Origin: Gnetum montanum
Lineage: Eukaryota; Streptophyta; Gnetopsida; Gnetales; Gnetaceae
Reading direction: 5' to 3'
Length of the DNA: 64,000 nucleotides
Assembly: GCA_015680685.1 (NCBI GenBank)
Contig: MNCI01010481.1
Coordinates: 92,800-156,799, forward strand
Positions 1 through 12,059 of this stretch are shown one piece after another; position 1 is the stretch's first letter; each line of letters opens with the position of its first letter. A model generated the notes under the pieces. It was not told where the DNA came from. It did not search any database and saw nothing but the letters and a program-made list of their open reading frames with translations. The position numbers were made by a program, and so were the translations under genes.

Positions 1-4
1 GCCA

Positions 5-869
5 ATGATGAGTGGTGAGGTACCCCTACACTCAACCATACGAATACGAGCATAACACGTGTGATCCAATCAAACTCCACAGACTAAGTTCCTACACGCC
101 TCATGGAACACTTAAGTTTAATTATTCGTTGTCTTCCCAAACTTACTTGTATTTTTCACGGTGTATGGTTAAGTAAGTCCGAGGTATATGATTTTTATAG
201 CTTTTCTATTTTATCTCCTATGCTATTGAGGTGAAGGGTTGAAGAGACTAATTGACTAAATTTAACTAACTAACTAAGTCTGAATTAACCTAGCATCAGC
301 ATCCGTTCCCACTTACCGTTCACACCTTGAACCAATGCAACCGTGGTTACCAAACGCTAGTCGTTGCTGGGATCACCATGTGTAACGCACTTGCTCGAAG
401 CGATCGTATTGAGGCACTTAACTAGGAGAGAAGGGTTGAGAAAGATTTAATTCCTAATAAATCATGTAAATGATAAACAGTAAATAACAATAAATAAAAT
501 CCTAATTAGCCTATTCCATGCACTGTAAGGTTTATCCAAGAAGTTCGTCTTTATTTCCGTACACAAATATGTGTTCAGGTATAATATTTGCTTGAATAAA
601 GATCTGTTCACTTTGGAGCTCCTACTGTGGGCACATGGAAAATATTCTATCTCTGAAGGGATCAAACTGCCAGAGTTTCAGTACGGTCTAAGCCTAGGAT
701 GGAAAACAAGGGAGAGCCGCCTCTTATTTATAGACTTTGTCGCGCATCGCAATATCGCGATGGACAACGTGATATCGCGTGGGATGCGATATTGTGGCCC
801 ATGCAATATCGCGTACGTGATATCACGTAGGATGCAATATCACGGCCCATGTGACATCACGTCCCATCA
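5..869 (-). repeat. 5' LTR of a Tat/Athila-type Ty3/gypsy element (element lies left of window)
   Basis: Reads as an LTR on the minus strand, with plus-strand ends TGATGAG and CCCATCA. The five bases before it, gccaa, match the end of the tRNA-Asp primer-binding site that precedes the same LTR end at 35740 and 9136, so this is most likely the 5' LTR of an element whose body lies off the left edge. On the minus strand it carries an array of GATATC-centred palindromes (about 740-865), a TATAAATA box and an AATAAA signal. Short frames inside it are not genes. A 3' or solo LTR cannot be excluded, because only five flanking bases are visible. Confidence 0.85.
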
Positions 870-1016
870 ATTGGCTTATGTAATATTAAAGTGTGATTAT
901 CTTTTATTGTTCTTACTCTTACTTTATTCTTCCAAACATTAGAAAAATTTAGCATAATTCACAAAAAACTACACAAGAAAAATTTGGCATAATTTGCAAA
1001 AAAATACATGTAGTGC
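870..1016. other. No gene; AT-rich junction with a short direct repeat
   Basis: This is the junction between the LTR and the next element. It contains an imperfect duplication of about 35 bp (roughly 940-1005) built around aatttagcataattcaca. No coding signal is visible. Confidence 0.5.
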
Positions 1017-2990
1017 TCTCCCCCATGACTGAGTTGGTCACTCCATGAGCAAATAAAAACAAGAATGGCTCAAATTAGATGTGTGATGAGGAAGGTATGG
1101 AGCTTTGAAGGTTTGGAAGTCATAAAAACAACATGGACTCTCTAGGTGTGAAATGAGGAAATGAAAAATGTTCCTAATGGTCCATGCATATATATAGATT
1201 TTTATAAGGGATATATCATAGATATAATATGTCACAAGGGCTCATATATTGTATCTACGCTATCAATGTTAAAATTTTCAAAAATTTTGTGAGTTTTGAT
1301 GGGAAAAATGAACAAAATGAATAGTCTAAAAGGTGTAAAGATGATCCCAAGAGTTCTTGATCTAAGAATTAGTCCTCAAAAGTATGTGAAAAAAGGAATT
1401 TTAGCAAGGTAAATCCATTAAGCATTTTAGGAGATGGTTGATCAAAATTGTTGAACTTATGAATGAATATGAACATGTAGAGAAATCACAATAATTGTTT
1501 AAGTAATTAGGAGGTACAAGATGATATGGAATTGGTCATCATGTATGAAGCATAGGAGTTATACAAATGGATCCTCCTCAAAGTAGGCTCCTACTCTTAA
1601 TACTATTGTATAACCACACCTACAAGTATGTGTAGGCACTCAAGAAGTTGAATGTAAATCATACTTGTCTTTTAAGATAGACATGTTAGTATTGTCCCAA
1701 TAAGAAGAAAATAATACTATATTATACAAAACCATTAAATTATGATTATATATATAAGAGTGAGGTGGAATGGTAGCCAGGGATTGCATAAAATGAAACA
1801 TGGTTAAAATGATCATAGGCATAATGAATTCTATGTGTGACACATGGTTAAAATGATCATTAGCCTTTCCATCTAAGATCCAAACCAAGTTCATACCACT
1901 TACCAATGACATTGAATTGTATCATTCCAAAACTAACAATCATAAGACTATTAGAACTACAAGAAATATTATTACTTGGCAGTGAAATACAAGAAAGCAA
2001 TTTATTAACTACATAGTTTATTTAAAAGGAGACTAGGCCATTAGATAGAGGAGTGCCTTCGAGCATAAGTGACATGTCTTTCTAACTCCATAGCTAATGT
2101 GAGTTCAAGAAACCTTGAAATTTTTGAGAAGTCACCTACCTTCAAGTATGGATAATATGTCTTTCCATGGAACCCCTAGAAATTTTTATTATGTGTATAT
2201 ATTATGTTGTTATTGTGTCAACCTTACCAAAGGACTACTTCAGGCATGGGTAACATATCTTTCCAATGATATGGTAAGATAGAACCTATTTTAGAACATA
2301 CTTCCATTTTTCATTAGAACTCAAGTAAATAATACAACTTAATAGCATAATAATACTTATAGCAATAGCTTTAAAAAATCCACAAATCCCCTTGATGTCA
2401 CACCTTTTTCATTTCCACTTGGTTCTTCATTTTTTCATGCAGGCATAATGATGATAAGTTTATTTTTGTTTTATTATGAAGACAATATCATTATGTCCAT
2501 GTTAAGAACCTCTTATTATTGAAAATGAGCGAATGGATAATGTGGTCTTGCTGTATATACAATCAATCCTTTAATGATTTGATAACATAGGGTGAAATTC
2601 TTATTATTTTAGCTACATCTTATTTATTCCTTTACACTTTATTAGAAAAATCAACAAAAATATGTATATGGGAAATGAATAAGAATAGAAAACATATAAG
2701 AAATTTGAAAGTTATGAAAGGATAAAAAATGATAAGAAATGTGAAAAGTATGAAAGAATAGAAAAATTATTAAAGAATGTAAAGATTGGTAAAAAAAATG
2801 TAAAAAGAGTGTTTGGTGCCTAAGTATAAAAATTGACACCCCTACAACTATTATCTAAAGAGAAAACCTAGAAAATTGAATGGTCAATAAGTGGTCTACT
2901 ATTCAAGGTAGAATCTTTGAATTAGGGAAAGTCATGGAATGATTTCACTTGTTGGATATTGATAAGGATGAGCTTCTGTGAATTAGTTAG
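1017..2990 (-). other. Degenerate 3' zone of element A, between pol and the lost 3' LTR
   Basis: This stretch aligns in patches with 28421-29740 of element D. Examples are the tcctcctcaaagtaggctc block near 1570 and the catgggtaacatatctttcc block near 2245. It is the counterpart of the zone that holds an antisense frame in D and E. Only the start (cccccATGACT at about 1021) and a few residues are still recognisable here. No intact coding region is present. Confidence 0.6.
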
Positions 2991-4060
2991 GTAATCTGCA
3001 TAGCGCTAGATTGATATGTAGCATGGACAATATAGGGTCCTTTCCATAAGATTGAAACTTCATCTTTTATGGGACATGGTTTGGGTTATAGTAGAGGACT
3101 CTATCTTTAGGCTTAATGAAAACTTGTCAAAGCTTGGTGTCATGTAGATATTTGGAATATCTTTTATGAATTTCATTACTCATTTGAGCTAATAATTAAT
3201 TTTCATCTAGGAGATTAAGATTCATTAATAATTCCTTTTGGACTAAGTCTAAGTCTAGGTCAAGTATGCAAGTGGTTATAAGGGTATTTAATTCTGCTTG
3301 AATTGACAAAGTAGGAAATTTTCATAAACTAATTCATATGGTGAATACCCTATAGGAAGTTTCCAAGTTGATTGATAGGCCCCTAGAGCATTATTAAGTT
3401 TAGTATGTGACTCCTTCCTATATCTACTAGTAGTTCTAGTTAAATATTCATGTAATCTCTTTGTTAGTTACTCCTTCTTGATCATTTGCTTAGGGATGAT
3501 AAGATGTAGTTAGTTTAATGTAGCTAGTTGTTGCATTAGCTAGTTGAATGTAGCTCTAGTGAAATGAGTTTTTTTGTCTAATATTAACATCTGTAATACT
3601 CCAAATCTATTTACCATATGTTGTTAAAACAATTTTATAGTTGTTGTGCCTATGCATATCTGTAGCTGCTTTTGCCCACTTATTATAGTAATCAATAATC
3701 ACAATAATATAGGACTTTCCATTCAACATCAATGTGATGGACCCCATAAATTCAATTACTCAAATGTCAAATGATTCTAATGGTTGTATCCACTATTGTA
3801 GCCTTTTGTTTTTTAGCTATTAATCCTCCATCTCTTTAGCATCTTTCATAAGATTATGAAAATCAATATGCATCCTTAAATATAGTATGGTAGGAGTAAA
3901 TTGCCATCATCAATTTTAGTATTGTTCGTTGTCCTACATAGTAACCATTACATGATCCTTCATGTACATCTTGTAGAACTCTTTATTGTTTCTCTTGTAG
4001 AACACACCATCGTATTAATTCATTAGCACATATCTTATAAAGATTTCCTTTAATTTTCAT
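2990..4060 (-). pseudogene. Integrase and pol C-terminal remnant, element A
   Basis: Minus-strand reading recovers integrase core text near 3660-3740 (a short match to the conserved IEFMG..T region followed by NGKSYIIV). Nearer the 3' end it recovers the pol C-terminal block that corresponds to 29940-30000 of element D. Frames are broken repeatedly, so no functional integrase is possible. The assignment rests on collinearity with elements D and C and on the core fragments. Confidence 0.65.
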
Positions 4061-4259
4061 GTATTATTTTACTCTATGGAGAAATTATTCTTTTTTCTTT
4101 TTATCCCATTTGGTAGGAGGTTCTTATATAGTGAGATATGTCATGTAATCAATAAGCCATGAATTTGTTGCTAAATCTACAACCATTGTTGTCTTTGTGA
4201 ATAAATTTTCATTGGGAAATTGATCTAATAATGGTTATTCATTTTCTTGAGGATCCTAT

Positions 4260-4640
4260 CTTAATCTTAACAGGTGATTAGCTACAACATTTTCTATTCA
4301 TTTCCTATTGATTATTGTGATGTTAAATTCTTGTAAAATGATGAGCCATCTTATTACTTTTAGACTTACCATTGATTTTTTCATTAGAAATCTGATGGCA
4401 TTGTGGTCTGTATGAACATAGATAGGATACTCGAGCACATAATGTCTAAAATTTTCAAGTACATATACCACAACCAAAAAGTCCTTTTCTGTAATGGTAT
4501 AGTTAAGTTGTACTCTGGTATTGCTTCAACTAGCACAATGTATATAATATAGTCATTTTTTATCATCAATTTGATCCAACACTACTCCTAATGCATAATT
4601 TGAAGTATAAACCATAATGTGGAAAGGCTTAGATCAATCT
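4260..4640 (-). pseudogene. RNase H remnant, element A
   Basis: On the minus strand the segment reads YTITEKDFLVVVYVLENFRH, followed by HTDHNA. This is the typical gypsy RNase H block, in which the TDH aspartate and histidine are conserved. It follows the RT remnant and precedes the integrase remnant, as expected. It is interrupted by stops on both sides. Confidence 0.7.
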
Positions 4641-4859
4641 AGAGCTTAAAGGATTGGTTCCTCAATCAAGTTTAATTTTAGGATCTCAAATTCTTTTTCA
4701 CATTATTCTAACCATTGGAGTAGTGCATCTTTCTTTGTTAATTTGACAAGCATCTTTACAATCTTTGAGAAATTTTCAATGAATCTTCTATATTATCTTG
4801 TATGACCAAGGAATGATCTGATGTTCTTAACTATTTGTGGCCTTTGAGTGATGTTCTAG

Positions 4860-5560
4860 ATTACTCTAATCTTGTCTAGATCTACCTTGATTCCTTTATA
4901 AGATACCTCATGTTCTAGAACTATGCCATCTTGGACAATTAAGTGGCTTTTCTACCAATTGAGCTTCAATTGTTTCAATAGATCTTTTCAAAACCTACTC
5001 TAAGTAGTCCAAACTTATTTGAAAACAAGCCCCTATGTAGAAAAATTGTCCATGAATACTTTAACTCCATTATCAATCTATTTTTGGAAGATACTGAGGA
5101 CAAGTCTCTAGAAGGTGGTGGGAGCATTACATAGGCCAAATGGCATTTATCTATATGCAAATGTTCTCCATGGACTAGTAAATGTTGTTCTCTTTATCCT
5201 CTAGTGTGATATGGAATTGATTATATCTATTGTATACATCCAAGAAGCTATATTGCTAAGGTCCTGCAATAGTATCCATGATATGGTCAACAAATGGCAA
5301 AGGCAAATGGTCTTTGAATTTTACCATGTTCAATAATAAAAAATCTATATAAATGCTCCATTTTCCATCCTTCTTTGGAATGATGACTAATGGGCTAATC
5401 CATTCACTATATACAATAGGATAGATGAACCTTACTTTCAAAAGCTTTCCTAAATCCTATTTGACAACTTCCTTGAACTTTGTGTTTAATTTCCATTGAG
5501 GTTGGTAGCATGGTTTAATAGCTAGATCTATGTAGATTCGATGTTAACAAATGTGTGGAT
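4860..5560 (-). pseudogene. Reverse transcriptase remnant, element A
   Basis: The region around 5256-5441 encodes RT palm text (FIYPIVYSEWISPLVIIPKK, then DHLPLPFVD), which is diagnostic of Tat/Athila-type RT. The catalytic box, read near 5025-5050, is FMDN instead of the expected F/YMDD, so the second catalytic aspartate is lost. Stops and frameshifts separate the blocks. It is homologous to RT in elements C, D and E. Confidence 0.85.
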
Positions 5561-5919
5561 CAATTATAATGATTTGATCATAAGATCATGCAAATACAAT
5601 TGGTCATTTGTTCATCACTTCTAATAATTTTCTTTTATACTCTTTGTCAGATTGGCATTTATCATTACCAATTTTTTGTTATTAATAAATGTATATTCAA
5701 GTGCATATGGTAGGGCTTTTAGTTCTAGCAATTCTGGTTCATATCTTTTGGTATTCAAAATTTTTCCCATTTAAGATTCTCCTCTTGTTGTGAGTTAGTA
5801 TAGGAAGGTTGTCTTCGTATCTATTCCAGTTTATCAACTTCTTCAATATAGGCACTCATAATTTTGTCCACTAGTTCCATGCATATGTTAGAACTTGATT
5901 CTTCTTCATTGGTCAATTA

Positions 5920-6480
5920 CTAGATGCCTTTTTGTCTAGTGGTTGCTACATACAAATACTGTTGTACACACATGTTTTCAATACATTTTTTGCATGTTGT
6001 GATGGCATCATGTCTTGTTGTCCAAATTATTTGCATACAATTGCATCTGTTATTGTTATATGTGATACAAGGGACTCTACACCTCTGAATTATCCTAGTT
6101 TCATCTTCCTTGAGAATTTTCAAAGACAAGTCCTTGATTTCCAACTTAGCATCCACGATGCTAAGCCATGCTCTTCCCATGATGATAGGAAATTCTCCTT
6201 CATTATTCCCCATGTGGATAACTAGAAAATTAGCAGGATAGAACTAGCCACTTATGCTAGTTATCATGTCTTCCACTTATCTAAGTGGAATGGGGATCGA
6301 CTAATCTACTAGCTCTAGTTGGATGTTACTTTTCTTTAGTGGAGGAAGGTTCCTAGCCTTATACATATCTTGAGAGATAAGATTAACTCATGACCTAGAA
6401 TCTAGTAGATCCTTACATGGTTTATGTCTTGCTATTTGTAAATAGACTAAAGGACTTCCTAGGACTATTCTTTTCTTAGG
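5920..6480 (-). pseudogene. Aspartic protease remnant, element A
   Basis: Minus-strand text includes LLDSRS where a retropepsin active site should read LLDSGS, so the catalytic loop glycine is replaced. Further on it reads FPIIMGRAWLSIVDA, the C-terminal flap-partner motif (IIxGR) of the same family. It lies between gag and RT, as in Ty3/gypsy polyproteins. It is inactive by sequence. Confidence 0.75.
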
Positions 6481-7079
6481 AAGTGTTTCTACTTTGATCC
6501 AATGCGTGATTGTTTACATGAGCATGATAGTGATCAAGTTCTTTTTTGCAGATATTGAAAGCATAGTGTTCTTTTGAGAACTTTGTATAGACGGAATAGG
6601 ATTAGGTGAAGTCCCTATCCTTAGAAATTTTTTTACAATTTCCCTAAAGAAGGGATGTTTCATAGATCTTGGTTCATTTATCGTAATGTCCTCTTATGTA
6701 GTGACTACCCTAGTAGCACTCTTTTCTTATGGCTGTGTTGGAAGTTCTCCTTGCATGATTGGCAATGGTATTGGCAGTAATGAATTAGGAGCTTGATATG
6801 AGAGACCTGGTGTTGGTTGAGAAATGTAGGAAGAGGAAATGTGAATAGAAGTGTTTCTAAAAAAGATAGAACATTGGACATAGTATTCATAGGGATCTAG
6901 TTGTCTATATGGATACTTCTGCCTTGGCAATGACATTCCCCATGACTATGATTGTTGCCACCACTACTAGTATTATTCGTGCAATTGAGAATAAGCACCA
7001 CTTGGATGGTACAGTTGTTGTTCGTAAGATTGTTTAAATTATCTTGTGGATAAGGTAATCACATGGACATTTATTTCTT

Positions 7080-8990
7080 AACAAATTTTGAATTGAGTAC
7101 ATATGCCCTAGACTCTTGTAAGTGGTCCATGATAGGACAACATCCCTTTGGATGTTTGTATTGGCACACTTTGGGAACTTGTGTCATCTTTTGAACTTGA
7201 GTCTATTACTTCATCTCTCATAGAAAATTTTCCTTTGTTCCTATAATTATCACATCCATTTTCATTTTTATTCTTTCTATTGTTATTTCTATTAAAGGCT
7301 TGTTCAGTTGTTTCCTTTACTATCTTGAGTGTTGTAGCAAGTTTTCCATTCATGGAATCCTACATTTTTTCTACCTTTGTTATGATATCATTTACTGATT
7401 TTTAAATGGGTAGAGTCTTCCTCTGGATTACATCTTCTGATGTTTCTTCTTCCTATGTTTTGCATATCCTCAAATCTCTTTTTCTAATAGATGGATATCT
7501 ATTCTATTCTTCAATTGATTTTCTTTTTTGTAGCTCCCCTTCTTATTTCATCACCTAGTCTATCAACCATTGGATTTAATGAACTATCATCTTAGATAAT
7601 TTTCCTTAGGCATATACTCCAAGGGTTTCTCTTGTGGCCCATTGATAATAAGTCATAGTTGTTCTTGTTGAGAAAATTTGTTGCATAGACATTTATGAAA
7701 TAATTAGTACCTACCCATTGTTGCATCAAGGGATTCATGTTTTCATTATTTTCATCCTTGGATTTTTTTCTTAGATTTGAGACTCTGGAGTAAGTTTGAT
7801 ACTTATCATTAAAAATTTTGAGTATGATACTCCATCTTCATATTGTTTCTAACTCTAAGGAACTATTCCAACTCTTTTCTTCCTTGATGAGTGTTTTAGG
7901 AAAAAACTTTGGTTTTTTCCAATCATTCTCTATATTCTATAGAGTGCAAGCATTGTAGAAGGCTTGGAGATGGTGTTGTGGATCTGTATTATATCTACCT
8001 TTGAATTTTTTGATATTGTTCATGTCAATTCACTTGATGCAATTTTCTTGTAAGTGTCTGGTAGGAATATAACTTACTTCCTTGATGCTAATCATATTGT
8101 GAGTCACTAACATGGGTTCTTCATAGTCTTTGAGTTCGTAAGCTCTATTGTAGTGGTAAGCCCTCTAAATGCCCATGATGCTCTCTTCTTTCATGTCTAA
8201 TCCTTTCTCCTCTTTCTTCATGGTCATCTTCCTCTTTATCATAATGTCTTCTTTTGTTTGCATGTCTCTCATGATTTCTTCTTCTTTTCCCATCATGATC
8301 CCTTAGTCTTTATTTTCTCTTGTTAGAATCTATTGATGAATGTGAGGAAGAAGATGGGGGAGTTGGAGAATGATGCTGGTTAGTTCTTCTTCTAAGAATT
8401 CTTATTCATCTCTTCTAAACCTATTGGAGGCCTTGGGCCTTGAATTCCTCCTAAGTCTAAAGTCCTTCTTATTTCTTCCATGGTTTTCTGCAAGAGCTTA
8501 ATGTAGCTTTATTTTTACTAGATCTTTAATCCAGATTACTAGTGTCTAGGAATGAGATCCACGAGTCTAATAGAGTTTTTCAGTTTGGAATGGAGCATCT
8601 TCTTTTGCTTCCAAGACAACTATCTATCATGCTTTCTTCCCTTTATCTTATTCCTATCTTGCCTCCATAATGACATCCCTTCTTGCTTGAACCTTTGTTG
8701 GCTGATATGGTTTGGTCATGTTTTTGGTGACTTGATATCCTCTTGCACATGGCCAAGATTTCACCTCATGAGGGCTACTTGAAAAATTGATGATACTAAA
8801 CATTCATGTGGCAAGACAATATTTTCCTATAAGTATCTCCATATGAGTTGTTCATCCTTGTGGAAAATGAATATAAAATCAGGATAATAAGGGTCAGTAT
8901 GAGCATATGAAATTTTTTCTTATGTTGGTGCACTTCAATCTTCTTCATTGTAATCTCTATCATGACTTTTATTAATATTAATAACATGTG
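7080..8990 (-). pseudogene. gag remnant, element A
   Basis: Three gag landmarks shared with elements C, D, E and G are readable on the minus strand. They are an N-terminal block (FIFHKDEQLIWR, about 8840-8870), the central block (IDMNNIKKFKGRYNTDP, about 7990-8040) and a C-terminal zinc-knuckle-like CQYKHPKGCC (about 7128-7165). The knuckle lies just before protease. The region has many stops. Low-complexity serine and charged stretches lie between the blocks. Confidence 0.75.
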
Positions 8991-9121
8991 GATATTTTAC
9001 TTTAGTTGTAGAAGCTATTTTAGTTTATTTGACACGTAAGTCTATGTGCGCTTTAAGAAATTATTCTAATACTTGATACAATGAACTTTGTAAGATTAAC
9101 TAACTAGCAAACATTGATAAT

Positions 9122-9140
9122 TCCCTAGCAGTGATGCCAA
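9122..9140 (-). promoter_or_regulatory. tRNA-Asp primer-binding site, element A
   Basis: The minus-strand sequence directly after the LTR is TTGGCATCACTGCTAGGGA. It matches the complement of the plant tRNA-Asp 3' end (TGGCGCCGTTGCCGGGGA) with a few mismatches. Confidence 0.75.
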
Positions 9141-9892
9141 TGATGACTGATTGGGTATTCCAACACTTAACCATATAAGTCACAAGTGTTCACACACAAC
9201 TAGAGCATAATCTGCGGATGGACAATGTAAGTATACTAGTGAGTTAATGTTAAGTTCATGATCGTTGTCTTCCCACTTTGAGTTAGTAAGGATCAAATGA
9301 TATGGTTTACCTCTTAGTAAGATATATGATGAACTAATGTTGTTAAGCTTTAATAATTCTAAGTGTAAACACAGTAGAAATGAATATAATTTCTATTTCT
9401 AAGTACAACGAAAATGTAAATCTATTTTATCCTATGGTTATACACATCTGTTCCTAGTTTTCCATACACATCCTAGGCTGATGTAATTATTATTGGGATC
9501 ATCAAGTAGCTTCACTACTAGTAAAATCCATCAAACTCACTACTAAGTTACTAAATAATTACACTTTATACTTGAAACCAATTATACTTATTCTACCTTA
9601 CTAATAAGCATTGGAATTCCAAATGACTTAGTAAAAGTAAAAGTAAAAATTATGAAAAAGTAAATCTATGCTAAGTGATATGCTACAATGATGAAGAATA
9701 ATCTTGATCTTTATTTCTATTCATGAATTGTGTCCAAGAATAATCCACTTGAATAAAGATTCCATCAAACTATAATTCAACACACTGCATGCATTCAAGC
9801 TTCAAGAATTTCACTAAGCGTTAGGTAAACCTTATTTTTTCGACATGATGGTGGATTGATATTTATAGGCATGACCATGGCCCACTACATCA
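9141..9892 (-). repeat. 5' LTR of element A
   Basis: It begins TGATGAC and ends ACATCA on the plus strand, directly after the primer-binding site. It has the family layout, with a TATA-like tatttatagg near the U3 end and an AATAAA-bearing R region. Its text is clearly diverged from the LTR at 5-869 and somewhat closer to the LTR at 48177-49013, so it represents a separate subfamily. Confidence 0.85.
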
Positions 9893-9949
9893 TCTCTATG
9901 TTAACATATACAAAGCTACAATTTTTTAATCTTCCACATATAATATTTC

Positions 9950-10850
9950 ATTAAGTGGCTTTCCTAGAATAGTGATGTAGTAGTCTTTGTTTAATGGTTC
10001 ATTGTTTGATCTTCTTTGCACATGTCCAAACCGTCTAAGTTGCGATTCTTATAGCTTATCTAAAATATAATCCACTCCAAGTCTTCCACTAATGTCTACA
10101 TTATGTAGCTTATCTCTTCTAAGAACATTTAATATCCATCAAAGTGTTTGCATTTCTACCACACTAATTTATTATTCATGCCTTTTTTGTATTGTCCAAC
10201 ATTTAGCACCATATAAGAAAGTAAGCTTGATTGTTATCCTATAAAATTTTCCTTTCACTATTATTGGTATTCTTTTATCACATAGAACACCACTATCTTG
10301 TCTCCATTTTAACTTTCCTACCTTAATTCTATTTCTGATATCTTTATCAATTTCACCATCTAATTGGAGAATTGACCTTAGGTAGCAAAACTATTTGTAG
10401 TGAGGGGCCTTTTTACCTTGATTTGTCAGTTCTATTTCACCACTTTTTATTTTATTATTAAAATTAAATTCCATTTTTTTAAGGATAATGACTTAGAGCT
10501 AGAGTGCTTAGCCTATTAAGCGAGGTCCTAGGAGGGTTGGTAGATAAGTGAAAGTCTAACCTCTTCGAGTGGTTGTGTCTAAACTTAAACCCAAGTCTTC
10601 AAGTTGAGAAATGAGCATCTTACCACCAATCTAAATGATAGTTTCCTTCCATATATATTCTTCTTTACTTCTACTAATTTTAAGGCTTTTGATTTCAAAG
10701 CATGTCTCCACTTCTCTATTTAAAACCCAATATTTTCTTGAGTGGCACTAACAAAATATCATTTTTAAATAGCATATACCAAAGGATTTCATCTTGTATT
10801 TCCTTTGTTAAAAAATTAACTAGATTTTCTTCTTAGTTTAAAAAGAAGGG
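9950..10850 (-). pseudogene. RTE-type LINE reverse transcriptase C-terminal relic
   Basis: Minus-strand reading recovers the C-terminal half of a plant RTE-clade LINE in the expected order. First comes LTKEIQDEIPWYMLF near 10790-10830, where the catalytic FADD box has become FKND. Next is an EIKSLKISRSKEEY block near 10660-10700, interrupted by a SINE (10490-10640). Then come LQLDGEIDKDIRNRIK (about 10320-10380), GKFYRITIKLTFLYGAKCWT (about 10190-10260) and RRFGHVQRR (about 10010-10050). It is a non-functional truncated copy. Confidence 0.85.
10490..10640 (-). repeat. SINE family 1 copy inserted in the LINE
   Basis: This copy shares a unit of about 175 bp with copies at 17575, 20432 and 21481. 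On the minus strand it starts with a tRNA-like head (GGTGGTAAGATGC, then GGGTTTAAGTTTAG as a degenerate box B) and ends in a short A run (CCTTAAAAAAA). The LINE reading frame resumes on both sides, and ATGGAA occurs at both junctions as a possible short target duplication. The SINE therefore inserted into an existing LINE. Confidence 0.75.
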
Positions 10851-10925
10851 ATTTTGGTGATAATTTTTGTATTTGTTATTTAATAAGGCAATTGAATGTC
10901 AACTGGAAGTTCTATAAGATATTCA

Positions 10926-11023
10926 TTTTTTTTTGGGTAAGGCATCAATTAAGAACATGCCTAGAACAATGCCCCCTCCTAGGGTATGGTGCTTTCAATG
11001 CTGGTATTGGGCTTTGAACCTAG
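10926..11023 (-). repeat. 3' half of an interrupted tRNA-derived SINE
   Basis: On the minus strand it starts with a perfect pol III box B (GGTTCAAAGCC, about 11010-11020) and ends with a run of A residues at about 10926-10934. The 5' head with a box A-like TGGCTAGTTGG lies on the far side of the chromovirus, near 17200-17215. The chromovirus therefore inserted close to box B. CTAG is present at both junctions. Confidence 0.6.
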
Positions 11024-11888
11024 TATAGAGACATCTCTTCTAATCCCCTTTTTCTTCTTTATAGATGGGTTTTGCAGGTTTTGAATGTAGTGGAGATGTC
11101 TTGGTTGAGAGTTAAGCTATCACAAGAGATGTCTAAAAAGTGAAGACATCTACGATGATGAGAAGACATCTCTCCTAGATTGTAGACATCTCACACATAC
11201 TTGAGATGTTTTAGCCAAATGGAGATGTCCCAAATACATTAGAGACATCTTTCAACTTGATAATAAATCTCTCCTGCAAGCTAAATATGACAATGATACA
11301 TCTTGGTAAAGCTTGGAGGTGATACATATGGTTGGGAAAACTTTCAAATTAGCAATTCCAAGTTAAGAAATAGCTAAGATAAGATGAGAAAAGATAGGAA
11401 TAGATGGGAATCTTCCAATTGAACTTGGAAAAATATTTCTAGGTTTTTTATCTTTAATTTCCAATAAATATTGCATGTGTTTTCATGTTTGGGACATGGG
11501 AGAGTTGAAGAGAGATTCTCATAAGAGCACGTGTAAAAGTGCATAAGCGTGTATGCAACTCTAAGGTCAATTGTGTATGTGTTTGCCCTTTGTATCTCTT
11601 GTGTAGTATGTGTTTTTGGATCTCAATCCTATGTTTGTAAAAGATATCTCATTCAGTTGTGTATTTTATTAAGAACAATTGTTGTATGCTTATAGAGCCT
11701 CATGATTTGCAATATCATTGAGTGTATGAGTGTGTATTTATGGGTTGTGGAACCACTAATTTGTAATGTAATCTACTTTACATTAATTGAAGATAGCTAG
11801 TTTTTTTTCTAGCAAATTAAATTCTCTTCATAATATCTTGATTTGATGGATGTTCTTGAAGGGTTTAAAATACAATAGAATGATCCCA
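11024..11888 (+). repeat. 5' LTR of chromovirus B
   Basis: It aligns with 16251-17157 almost throughout. Shared blocks include ggttttgaatg near the start, a ttgtatctcttgtgt block and a terminal gggtttaaaatacaat block. It begins TATAGAG where the 3' copy begins TGTAGG, so its first bases have mutated. It is followed by the primer-binding site. Confidence 0.85.
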
Positions 11889-11899
11889 CTTAGTGTTAT

Positions 11900-11911
11900 T
11901 GGTATAAGAGA
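11900..11911 (+). promoter_or_regulatory. Initiator tRNA-Met-type primer-binding site, element B
   Basis: The sequence is TGGTATAAGAGA. Chromoviruses commonly carry TGGTATCAGAGC here, so two positions differ. Confidence 0.7.
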
Positions 11912-12059
11912 TTTAGGTTGCTTGTTGCTTGAAAATTGACTATGAATTTTGGTCAAATTCATATGACACCTAAGAAGAAAAAAGTTCAAGCCCCGAACAA
12001 AGACATGAAGAGCATGAAATCTTCCTTTCAATTGATGGCTCCTTGATTGGATAAGATCA

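Larger units (their letters stand above)
1017..9892 (-). mobile_element. Degenerate Tat/Athila-type Ty3/gypsy element 'A', 3' LTR missing
   Basis: On the minus strand the order is 5' LTR (9141-9892), primer-binding site (9122-9140), gag, protease, RT, RNase H, integrase and a non-coding 3' zone. This is the order of a Ty3/gypsy element. It is the most decayed copy in the window, with many stops and frameshifts. No LTR is found at its left end. The homologous 3' zone of element D ends in a polypurine tract and LTR, but here similarity fades near 1017, just after a cccccATGACT block also seen in D and E. The missing LTR has probably been deleted or lost at the junction with the LTR at 5-869. 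Confidence 0.8.

Noticed and set aside
740-865. Repeated palindromes resembling a CRISPR array
   Set aside because: Units are irregular in length and spacing, lie inside LTR U3 regions and recur in every family LTR. The context is a plant nuclear genome.
5932-6225. Plus-strand 97-residue frame
   Set aside because: It is the complement of the protease remnant of element A, whose minus-strand reading gives the conserved IIMGRAWL motif.
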